Origin: Clostridia bacterium
GTDB taxonomy: Bacteria; Bacillota_A; Clostridia; UMGS1883; HGM11501
Direction of reading: 5' to 3'
Assembly: GCA_017536285.1 (NCBI GenBank)
Contig: JAFXHP010000111.1
Coordinates: 1 to 5,444 of the forward strand
Length of the DNA stretch: 5,444 nucleotides
A program made the translations under genes and the position numbers. Below are positions 1-5,433 of this stretch, piece by piece. The first letter of the stretch is position 1. Each line of letters begins with the position of its first letter. The notes under the pieces were generated by a model, which saw nothing but the letters and a program-made list of their open reading frames with translations, ran no database searches and was not told where the DNA came from.

Positions 1-658
1 CGGGGCATACGTTTCTGCAGGCGTTACAGCGGATGCACTTTGAAAGCTCCGCCTTGAAGAAGCGGAATCTTTCTTCGGGTGTCATAGCTTCGATTTTTTC
101 AACCTCGGCAAATCTTTCCTCGTCGGCTGTATCTACGCTGTCCCCTATTATCTCGTCATAAATCTTATGCTCCTTGCCCTTGCACATATGGCATCTGCCA
201 AGAAGAGCTTCCTTATAGGAAACTTCCTCTTCACCGTAAAGGGTTTTAACCTTAAGTGTTTCGTTTTCCGAAAACTCTTCCGCTCCCTCAATTTCAAGGA
301 TTCCCTTTATGCCCTTTGCCTTGATTTTTTCAATATCAAGCTTTCCTTTGCAACCAACGCCTATTATATAGGCAGCTTCTCTTTTTACTCTGTTTTCCTT
401 TAAGAGCTGGTTAAAGCTGTAGGTGTCGCAGGGCTTTAAGAATACAAGTGTTTTTCCTTCCAGCTTGGAAGCTTCAATCATAAATTTGCTTAAATTTGCG
501 CCTGAAAATCCGTCATAGATAAAGTCTTGAAGCTCTTCTGCACTGTTAAAGAAATAAGGCTCGTGGTTATATCCCATATCCCCTTTTTTCCAGCCGAGGA
601 CTCTTTTAACTTCGCCGCCATTAAGAAGCTCTTTTGCTCTTTCAATCAGTCTTTGCAT
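1..658 (-). CDS. Iron-sulfur protein with F420-hydrogenase-beta-like N-terminal region, probable FlxB/FlxC-type electron-input subunit (3' end cut by window)
   Basis: Only the first 219 residues are visible; the frame stays open to the left edge. Two regions can be recognised. Residues about 65-110 hold the motif FLKPCDTYS (Cys77) followed by a hydrophobic strand ending in GVGCKG (Cys103); this resembles the conserved core of the F420-reducing hydrogenase/dehydrogenase beta-subunit family. A CxxC pair lies at Cys156/Cys159 (GRCHMC). Residues 208-218 form a canonical [4Fe-4S] motif (Cys208, 211, 214, 218, then Pro), just where the sequence is cut, so a second cluster may follow. The ATG at 658 is chosen because GGAGGA lies 6 nt before it; the gene overlaps the end of mvhD by 13 nt. 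Family knowledge: similar proteins sit beside mvhD in Hdr-linked Flx clusters and carry electrons from an NAD(P)H-oxidising flavoprotein. I infer electron transfer into MvhD/HdrA. F420 use is unlikely in Clostridia. I cannot decide between the FlxB and FlxC name. Confidence 0.8.
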   Translation of the reverse strand, partial: MQRLIERAKELLNGGEVKRVLGWKKGDMGYNHEPYFFNSAEELQDFIYDGFSGANLSKFMIEASKLEGKTLVFLKPCDTYSFNQLLKENRVKREAAYIIGVGCKGKLDIEKIKAKGIKGILEIEGAEEFSENETLKVKTLYGEEEVSYKEALLGRCHMCKGKEHKIYDEIIGDSVDTADEERFAEVEKIEAMTPEERFRFFKAELSKCIRCNACRNVCP

Positions 659-1086
659 CTTAAGTCCTCCAATCTTACGTTTTTACCAAGGGATTTTATC
701 TTGTCAACAAATTCTGTCATTGTCTGTGAAAATTTAACGCCCTCTGCCGCAGATACCCATTCAACTCTTGTTCTGCCACGCTCAACACCGATAAAGTCAA
801 GCATTGAGAATAACAGCGTCATACGGCGTCTTGCGTAGTAGTTACCCGTTGAATAGTGGCAGTCGCCCGGGTGACATCCGCAGATTATAACTCCGTCCGC
901 TCCCTTTTCAAAGGCACGCAGAATAAACATGGGATTTACACGGCAGGAGCAGGGCACTCTTATAATTTTAACGTCGGCACTGTAGGAAAGACGGCTGCTT
1001 CCCGCAAGGTCGGCACCGGCATAGGAGCACCAGTTGCAGCAAAACGCCACAATCTTGGGCTTAAATTCTTCGTTTGTTAACGGCAT
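646..1086 (-). CDS. mvhD: MvhD/FlxD-type [2Fe-2S] electron-transfer subunit (hydrogenase iron-sulfur subunit family)
   Basis: This 146-residue cytoplasmic protein matches the usual size of the MvhD family, the small subunit that carries electrons from a hydrogenase, formate dehydrogenase or Flx module to HdrA. Signature cysteines are all present: FCCNWCSYAGAD (Cys16, 17, 20), VPCSCRV (Cys46, 48) and ICGCHPGDCHY (Cys69, 71, 76). These three blocks are the family hallmark and include the [2Fe-2S] ligands. I chose the ATG at 1086 because GGAGGTGG lies 7 nt upstream and the product then begins a few residues before the conserved core. The frame is open further upstream (ATG at 1185), but that would add 33 residues lying over the hdrA C-terminus. 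It overlaps hdrA by 10 nt. With no hydrogenase genes in view, the FlxD role (NADH-linked input) is more likely than the Mvh hydrogenase role; this is inference from context. Confidence 0.93.
   Translation of the reverse strand: MPLTNEEFKPKIVAFCCNWCSYAGADLAGSSRLSYSADVKIIRVPCSCRVNPMFILRAFEKGADGVIICGCHPGDCHYSTGNYYARRRMTLLFSMLDFIGVERGRTRVEWVSAAEGVKFSQTMTEFVDKIKSLGKNVRLEDLRCKD
665..670 (-). promoter_or_regulatory. Ribosome binding site of the partial Fe-S gene
   Basis: GGAGGA on the minus strand, 6 nt upstream of the ATG at 658, lying inside the last codons of mvhD. It fixes the start of a gene that overlaps its neighbour by 13 nt and suggests translational coupling. Confidence 0.75.
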
Positions 1087-3065
1087 ATCGCATCCACCTC
1101 CGCTATAATCTGTCTGTTGGAAAAGCCCTGAAGATCCATTGAACCTGAGGGGCAGGTTACTGTGCAGGCACCGCATCCCTGACAAAGAGCGTTGTTTACA
1201 ACCGCAACGCGTCTTTCTTCCTTAATTCCGTGGTCATTTACAAGCTTTACTTCATAGGAAATTGCACCGTAGGGGCAAACCTTTGCACAATTTCCGCATC
1301 CGTTACACATAAGCTCATCAGCTTTTGCGGTGCAGGGATTCGTCATAAGCTTATCCTTTGCAAGCAAGCCTATCGCCTTTACTGCCGCCGCACCTGCCTG
1401 AGCAACTGTTTCGGGAATGTCCTTTGGTCCCTGACACACACCAGATAAGAACACACCTACTGTGGGCGATTCCACAGGACGAAGCTTGGGATGAGCCTCC
1501 GTCAGGAAGTTATTTGTATCAATACTTGCGGTAAGCATTGTTGCAATGCTTCTTACGGAAGGATCGGGCTCAATTGCCGCAGCTAAAACAACCATATCCG
1601 CTTTCTTTTTAATCTGCTCGTTTGAAAGCAGATCGACGCCGTTAACAAGCAATGTTCCGTCGCTCTCGACACATACCTTACCAACCTGACCTTTTATATA
1701 GTTAACACCGTATTCCTCCACCGCACGGCGGTAAAACTCGTCAAAGTTTTTACCGGGAGTTCTGACATCAATGTAGAACACGGTTACGTTTACATCCGGG
1801 TATTTATCACGAATGAGCATAGCGTGCTTTGCAGTGTACATACAGCAAATTTTGGAGCAATAGCTCTTTCCTCGCTCGTCATTACATCTGCTTCCCACAC
1901 ACTGAATGAATACGATTTCCTTGGGAGCTTTACCGTCTGAAAGGCGTTCCAAGTGTCCCTTCGTGGGGCCTGCCGCATTCATAATACGTTCAAGCTCCAA
2001 GCTTGTAACAACATCCTTGCTCTCACCGTAGGCATATTCGCCGTACTTATCAAGCTTTATCATATCAAAGCCCGTTGCAACAACTATTGCACCATACTTT
2101 TCAGTTATAATTTCGTCCTTCTGATTATAATCTATCGCCTTTGCCTGACAAACCTTTTCACAGATGCCGCACTTTCCTGTTTTGAACTTTGTGCAATGCT
2201 CTGTATCAATTACGGGAACATTGGGAATTGCCTGAGCAAAGGGAGTGTAAATGGCGCTTCTTAAATTAAGTCCCTGATTAAATTCGCTCTTTGCCTTTTT
2301 GGAGGGGCATTTATCCTGACAGACACCGCAGCCTGTGCACTTTGTCATATCAACATATCTTGCTTTTTTGCGGATATCAACGGTAAAGTCGCCCACAAAG
2401 CCCGACACCTTTTCAATCTCGCTGTATGTATAGATATTGATTTTCTCGTGGGCTGCTGCCTCCACCATTTTTGGGGTTAAAATACAAGCAGAGCAGTCAA
2501 GTGTGGGGAAAGTTTTATCAAGCTGTGCCATCTTTCCGCCGATGGAGGGTGTTTTTTCAACAATATCAACCTCATAGCCTGCATCTGCAATGTCAAGTGC
2601 CGACTGAATTCCCGCAATACCGCCGCCTATTACCAAAGCTCTTTTGGTAACACGGCTTTCACCGGGCATCAGGGGTGTATTAAGGTTTACCTTTGCAACT
2701 GCGGCACGGGCCAAAATGATTGCCTTTTCAGTTGCCTCGGTTATATCCTTATGAATCCATGAGCAATGCTCACGGATATTGGCAATTTCAACCATATAAG
2801 GATTAAGGCCTGCACGCTCCGCCGCCTTTCTGAAGGTTCCTTCGTGCATACGGGGTGAGCAGGAGCATACAACGATTCCCGAAAGCTCCTTTTCCTTTAT
2901 GGCAGCGGCAATTAACGCCTGACCTGCCTCGGAACACATATACGCATAGTCCTCAGCGTGAACAACACCTGGCTCTTCTTTTATTATTTCAACAACTTTT
3001 TTAACGTCAACCGTTGCAGCGATATTGCTTCCGCAATGGCAGACAAAAACTCCGATTCTCTGCAT
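1077..3065 (-). CDS. hdrA: HdrA-type heterodisulfide reductase subunit A (FAD and multi-[4Fe-4S] bifurcation core)
   Basis: HdrA is the flavin subunit of soluble heterodisulfide reductase complexes, where FAD splits electron pairs from MvhD between ferredoxin and HdrC/HdrB. The 662-residue product has full HdrA length. In order: an N-terminal domain opening with VFVCHCGSNI (Cys9, 11; also Cys44, 67, 69, 101); an FAD-binding Rossmann motif GGGIAG at 147-152, with PSIGGKMAQLDKTFP and the CxxC pair Cys191/194; a [4Fe-4S] motif at Cys243, 246, 249, 253; a wider cluster motif at Cys291, 299, 302, 306, where Gln replaces the usual Pro after the last Cys; a second flavoprotein segment with VATGFD (329-334); a Cys-rich stretch at 389-408 (CVGSR onward); and two C-terminal ferredoxin motifs at Cys587, 590, 593, 597 and Cys628, 631, 634, 638. 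No selenocysteine is seen. The start at 3065 has GAGGTGA just upstream; the ATG at 3095 would add ten residues overlapping hdrC. It begins 4 nt after hdrC. Confidence 0.96.
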   Translation of the reverse strand: MQRIGVFVCHCGSNIAATVDVKKVVEIIKEEPGVVHAEDYAYMCSEAGQALIAAAIKEKELSGIVVCSCSPRMHEGTFRKAAERAGLNPYMVEIANIREHCSWIHKDITEATEKAIILARAAVAKVNLNTPLMPGESRVTKRALVIGGGIAGIQSALDIADAGYEVDIVEKTPSIGGKMAQLDKTFPTLDCSACILTPKMVEAAAHEKINIYTYSEIEKVSGFVGDFTVDIRKKARYVDMTKCTGCGVCQDKCPSKKAKSEFNQGLNLRSAIYTPFAQAIPNVPVIDTEHCTKFKTGKCGICEKVCQAKAIDYNQKDEIITEKYGAIVVATGFDMIKLDKYGEYAYGESKDVVTSLELERIMNAAGPTKGHLERLSDGKAPKEIVFIQCVGSRCNDERGKSYCSKICCMYTAKHAMLIRDKYPDVNVTVFYIDVRTPGKNFDEFYRRAVEEYGVNYIKGQVGKVCVESDGTLLVNGVDLLSNEQIKKKADMVVLAAAIEPDPSVRSIATMLTASIDTNNFLTEAHPKLRPVESPTVGVFLSGVCQGPKDIPETVAQAGAAAVKAIGLLAKDKLMTNPCTAKADELMCNGCGNCAKVCPYGAISYEVKLVNDHGIKEERRVAVVNNALCQGCGACTVTCPSGSMDLQGFSNRQIIAEVDAICR
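1094..1101 (-). promoter_or_regulatory. Ribosome binding site of mvhD
   Basis: GGAGGTGG on the minus strand, 7 nt before the ATG at 1086, inside the 3' end of hdrA. It decides the start against the longer open frame beginning at 1185. A second ATG within the spacer is out of frame. Confidence 0.75.
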
Positions 3066-3069
3066 TTTG

Positions 3070-3076
3070 TCACCTC
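3070..3076 (-). promoter_or_regulatory. Ribosome binding site of hdrA
   Basis: GAGGTGA on the minus strand; the GAGG core is 7 nt before the ATG at 3065. Its last three bases are the hdrC stop codon TGA, so termination of hdrC and initiation of hdrA share bases. Confidence 0.75.
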
Positions 3077-3459
3077 TTAAATCTTCTGAAAGCACTCATC
3101 AAAAGCTGCTGGGGAGTGTCTTCATCAATAAGGTTTGGTATTTCCTCTGCTTTAAGCAAATCCTTGCCCTTTTCTCTTATTACAACCTGTCTTGCAGCAT
3201 CAATAAGTCTTCCGGGCTCAACACCTCTCGGGCAACGCTCGATGCAGGCAAAGCAGGATAAGCAACGCTCCAGGGTTTTGCTTTCAGCCAGTGCTTCAAT
3301 ATTTCCCTTTTCAACGTAGGACACAAACATATGAGGCTTTATATCCATTTCGTCAAAGGCGGGGCATGTTGCGGAGCATTTTCCGCACTTCATGCATTTT
3401 GAAGGATTGGCACCGCTTATTTCCTTTATCTTTTCCTTTGCATATGTCTTATCCATCAT
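3070..3459 (-). CDS. hdrC: HdrC-type heterodisulfide reductase subunit C (two-[4Fe-4S] ferredoxin-like)
   Basis: HdrC relays electrons from HdrA to the disulfide-reducing subunit HdrB. The 129-residue product carries two classical [4Fe-4S] motifs: CMKCGKCSATCP (Cys22, 25, 28, 32) and CLSCFACIERCPRGV (Cys66, 69, 72, 76). There is no transmembrane segment, so this is the soluble HdrABC type and not HdrDE. The charged, helical C-terminus is short, which fits a small HdrC. Two adjacent ATG codons (3459 and 3456) are possible starts. The first makes an ATGA overlap with the hdrB stop. The second sits 7 nt from the GGAGG core at 3464-3468, against 4 nt for the first, so initiation may be at 3456. 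The gene lies between hdrB and hdrA in the same unit. Confidence 0.94.
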   Translation of the reverse strand: MMDKTYAKEKIKEISGANPSKCMKCGKCSATCPAFDEMDIKPHMFVSYVEKGNIEALAESKTLERCLSCFACIERCPRGVEPGRLIDAARQVVIREKGKDLLKAEEIPNLIDEDTPQQLLMSAFRRFKR

Positions 3460-4241
3460 TCACCCTCCTTTACGCCGAGAGCTTCGGCAAGAAGCTCGGT
3501 AAAGTAAACTACGGGGATTTCCGATCCGTTTTTCTTTAAGTTATACATACATAAGGGGCAGGCCGTAATTAACATATCGGCTGAAAAGTCTTTTGCACTG
3601 TCTGATATTTTTTTGCACATCTTTTCACTTGTTTCGTTATCCTTAAGGCTTATGTAGCCGCCGCAGCACTCGTTACGGTAGGGATAAACTACCGCTTCTG
3701 CTCCGAGAGCTTTTATGAAATCCTCCATAATGGTGGGGTTTTCGGGGTCGTCAAAAGCCATAACCTTGCCGGGACGAAGAAGCAGACATCCGTAGTAAGC
3801 GCCGATTTTCTTTCCCGTAAGAGGATTTTTAACAGATTCTCTTAATTTATCAAAGCCGACCTTATCACGGAGAACTTCAAGATAGTGAAGCACGTTGGTT
3901 TCACCTGCGTAAGCTTCGGCAAGTCCCATATAGTTATTTGCCTTCTCTCTTATGGAAGAATCTGTTTTTATATCATTATTTACTCTTTTTATAACATGAT
4001 GACAGGCAGAGCAGACGGTAACCAAATCCTCTCCCTTTTCCTTTGCGGCATTAAGTGCACGGACGGAGGATAGCTTTGTTGCAATTTCGTCCTTGCTTAA
4101 GGGATATACTCCCCCACAGCACTGCCAGTCTTCAATTTCCGTAAGGCTGAAGTCCAAAACCTCGGCACACTTTTTAGCATATACATCAAGCTCTTTAGCC
4201 TTGGTTTTTAACGTACAACCGGGATAGTAACTAAAGTTCAT
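3456..4241 (-). CDS. hdrB: HdrB-type heterodisulfide reductase subunit B (two CCG domains, noncubane Fe-S active site)
   Basis: HdrB carries the disulfide-reducing site of the HdrABC complex. The 261-residue product has two complete CCG domains. The first has Cys9 (YYPGC), Cys41-Cys42 (QCCGG) and Cys77/Cys80 (CSAC). The second has Cys152 (YYGCLLLRP), Cys192-Cys193 (ECCGG) and Cys228/Cys231 (CPLC). From knowledge of the methanogen enzyme, these ten positions correspond to the ligands of the two noncubane [4Fe-4S] clusters, so the active site looks intact. No membrane segment or extra domain is visible. GAGGAGG lies 7 nt before the ATG at 4241 and overlaps the stop codon of the dehydrogenase gene, only 12 nt away. 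The physiological disulfide is unknown: a clostridial host is not expected to make CoM-S-S-CoB. Related CCG proteins occur in LutA/GlpC-type oxidoreductases, but the hdrC-hdrA-mvhD context makes HdrB the clear reading. Confidence 0.95.
   Translation of the reverse strand: MNFSYYPGCTLKTKAKELDVYAKKCAEVLDFSLTEIEDWQCCGGVYPLSKDEIATKLSSVRALNAAKEKGEDLVTVCSACHHVIKRVNNDIKTDSSIREKANNYMGLAEAYAGETNVLHYLEVLRDKVGFDKLRESVKNPLTGKKIGAYYGCLLLRPGKVMAFDDPENPTIMEDFIKALGAEAVVYPYRNECCGGYISLKDNETSEKMCKKISDSAKDFSADMLITACPLCMYNLKKNGSEIPVVYFTELLAEALGVKEGE
3464..3470 (-). promoter_or_regulatory. Ribosome binding site of hdrC
   Basis: AAGGAGG on the minus strand, inside the last codons of hdrB. Its spacing is 4 nt to the first ATG (3459) and 7 nt to the second (3456), which favours the second codon. 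Confidence 0.7.
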
Positions 4242-4248
4242 CTTGTTG

Positions 4249-4255
4249 CCTCCTC
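4249..4255 (-). promoter_or_regulatory. Ribosome binding site of hdrB
   Basis: GAGGAGG on the minus strand, 7 nt before the ATG at 4241. It overlaps the TGA stop of the preceding dehydrogenase gene, which is good evidence that the dehydrogenase and hdr genes are translated from one mRNA. Confidence 0.75.
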
Positions 4256-5201
4256 AGATTTTTATATGTCTCATTGTTTCACGAAGCTTATCCGCACTTG
4301 CGTGAAGCTTTGTAAGTTCTTCATTTGTAAGTCTCACAGGCATTTTACCCTGTACGCCGTTTGGTCCGATAATAGTAAGGGTGCTAAGGCAGATATCTTC
4401 AAGTCCGTATTCGCCGTGCATCATTGATGACACCGTATTTATGGAATCATAAGCAGAAAGTAACATTCTGCAAAGACGGCATACGGAAACTGATACCGCA
4501 TAGTAGGTTGCACCCTTGTACTTTATAATTTCACCGCCCGAAGTGTGCACATATTCTTCCATGGAATCACAGTCAAGATAGCTTGAATATTTACCTGCCT
4601 CTGTCATTACCTCGATGTACTCATCAAGCATAGCACCTGATATCTGTGTACAGCTCCAGGGTACGAAGGACGAATCGCCGTGCTCGCCGAAAACATAGGC
4701 ATGGATGTTTTTCTGTGCTATGTTAAAGTGTTCGGAAAGGGCAAAACGAAGTCTTGCCGTATCAAGAAGCGTTCCCGAGCCTATTATCTGATTTTCGGGA
4801 AGTCCGGAAATTTTTGTAAATACATAAGTTATTATATCAACGGGATTACTTACGATGACATATAAGGCATTGGGTGCAACGCTTACGATGGAAGGCGTGA
4901 TTGACTTTATAATGTCAACGTTGGTCTGCGTAAGCTCAAGGCGCGTCTGTCCCGGCTTTCTCGCAATACCCGATGTGATAATAACGATGTCAGAATCTCT
5001 GGCATCCTCATAGTCACCCGAAATCACGGAAATAGGATCACGGAAGCAGGTTCCCTGGATAATATCCATAACCTCGCCCTCCGCCTTGTCCTTATTTACG
5101 TCAATTAAAACAATTTCACTTGCAAGATCCTCCATTGAAAGAGTGTAGGCAATTGTTGATCCTACGCTTCCTGCACCTATAATAGTAATTTTTCTGCTCA
5201 T
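4254..5201 (-). CDS. ldh: NAD-dependent L-2-hydroxyacid dehydrogenase of the LDH/MDH superfamily (lactate or malate dehydrogenase)
   Basis: It interconverts a 2-keto acid (pyruvate or oxaloacetate) and the L-2-hydroxy acid with NADH in the cytoplasm. The 315-residue product has normal family length. The NAD site shows IIGAGSVGST (residues 7-16) and Asp34 after the second strand, which favours NAD over NADP. Catalytic residues by alignment from memory: Arg87 (R109 in LDH numbering), Asn119 (N140), Asp147 (D168), Arg150 (R171) and His174 in GEHGD (H195). The substrate loop reads ARKPGQTRLEL: Arg81 occupies position 102, where classical LDHs have Gln and MDHs have Arg. The TRLEL part and Thr232 (position 246, in KGATYY) are LDH-like. 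The overall sequence looks closer to bacterial LDH, so I keep ldh with reservation. The start at 5201 begins just before the Rossmann strand and has AAAGGA 9 nt upstream; the ATG at 5267 lies at or before the predicted transcription start. It is the first gene of the hdr operon. Confidence 0.88.
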   Translation of the reverse strand: MSRKITIIGAGSVGSTIAYTLSMEDLASEIVLIDVNKDKAEGEVMDIIQGTCFRDPISVISGDYEDARDSDIVIITSGIARKPGQTRLELTQTNVDIIKSITPSIVSVAPNALYVIVSNPVDIITYVFTKISGLPENQIIGSGTLLDTARLRFALSEHFNIAQKNIHAYVFGEHGDSSFVPWSCTQISGAMLDEYIEVMTEAGKYSSYLDCDSMEEYVHTSGGEIIKYKGATYYAVSVSVCRLCRMLLSAYDSINTVSSMMHGEYGLEDICLSTLTIIGPNGVQGKMPVRLTNEELTKLHASADKLRETMRHIKI

Positions 5202-5231
5202 TTCATCCGGTCCTTTCCTGAATGTTCTGAT

Positions 5232-5265
5232 GGTAAAGATTCCCGCAAATATGCGGTTTTTCACC
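5232..5265 (-). promoter_or_regulatory. Stem-loop at the 5' end of the operon leader
   Basis: On the minus strand the leader starts with GGTGAA, which can pair with TTTACC (one G-U pair). After a small internal loop, CCGCA pairs with TGCGG around a TATT loop. The outer stem begins at about the predicted transcription start, so the mRNA would carry a terminal hairpin. Such 5' hairpins can protect mRNA from decay; no known riboswitch consensus was recognised. It is not followed by a T run, so it is not a terminator. Confidence 0.5.
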
Positions 5266-5272
5266 AATTATC

Positions 5273-5301
5273 ATTTTAGCACATTGAAGATTTTTTGTCA
5301 A
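5273..5301 (-). promoter_or_regulatory. Sigma-A promoter of the ldh-hdrBCA-mvhD operon (extended -10)
   Basis: The minus strand reads TTGACA (-35, 5296-5301), a 17-nt spacer, then TAAAAT (-10, 5273-5278). The bases TGC directly before the -10 make an extended -10 element. The -35 is a perfect consensus match and the -10 differs at one position. Transcription should start near 5265-5267, giving a leader of about 65 nt before the ATG at 5201. A much weaker second candidate, TTGGGA (5339-5344), 18 nt, TAAAAT (5315-5320), lies upstream. Confidence 0.85.
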
Positions 5302-5371
5302 ACTTTTTGCTTCTATTTTAAGTCCTTTTTTCTATATTTCCCAAAGTTGCACAAAAAGATATAAAAAACAT

Positions 5372-5389
5372 TTGTTAAATTTATAACAA
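5372..5389. promoter_or_regulatory. Rex-type redox-repressor operator (near-consensus)
   Basis: The plus strand reads TTGTTAAATTTATAACAA: half-sites TTGTTAA and ATAACAA around a 4-bp AT spacer. The Rex consensus known from Gram-positive bacteria is TTGTTAA-N4-TTAACAA, so 13 of 14 defined positions match. Rex senses the NADH/NAD+ ratio and typically controls ldh, adh and other fermentation genes, which fits the downstream gene. The site lies about 70 bp upstream of the strong -35 element and does not overlap it, which is unusual for simple repression. An AT-rich region can give such matches by chance, hence moderate confidence. Confidence 0.6.
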
Positions 5390-5405
5390 TTAGTTTTCTG
5401 CACAC

Positions 5406-5433
5406 AAAAAAACGAAGGCTTTCGCCTTCGTTT
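5406..5433 (-). terminator. Intrinsic terminator of an upstream minus-strand gene
   Basis: A perfect 10-bp stem (5410-5419 with 5424-5433) closes a 4-nt loop. On the minus strand it is followed by seven T residues (A run at 5406-5412 on the plus strand), the classic rho-independent arrangement. It would end transcription of a gene lying right of the window and insulate the ldh-hdr promoter from read-through. On the plus strand only a short TTT follows the stem, so activity in that direction is doubtful. Confidence 0.85.

Noticed and set aside
527..838. Plus-strand open frames antisense to the operon, such as 527-838 and 1953-2264
   Set aside because: They lie opposite well-identified minus-strand genes, lack convincing ribosome binding sites, and their products show no recognisable domain.
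1087..1185. Upstream ATG at 1185 as the start of mvhD
   Set aside because: The extra 33 residues lie over the hdrA C-terminus and do not resemble MvhD; the ATG at 1086 has GGAGGTGG at good spacing.
3066..3095. Upstream ATG at 3095 as the start of hdrA
   Set aside because: It adds ten residues overlapping hdrC; the ATG at 3065 has a well-placed GAGGTGA and gives the typical HdrA start just before the VCHCG motif.
5232..5265. Leader hairpin as a riboswitch, T-box or attenuator
   Set aside because: The leader is only about 65 nt, has no recognisable aptamer or T-box sequence, and no T run follows the stem.
5202..5267. Upstream ATG at 5267 as the start of the dehydrogenase
   Set aside because: It lies at or before the predicted transcription start, and the extension would be translated from the leader hairpin. 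The ATG at 5201 begins right before the Rossmann fold.
5315..5344. Second promoter TTGGGA-N18-TAAAAT on the minus strand
   Set aside because: The -35 matches only 4 of 6 positions and the region is very AT-rich; it is kept only as a possible secondary start mentioned with the main promoter.
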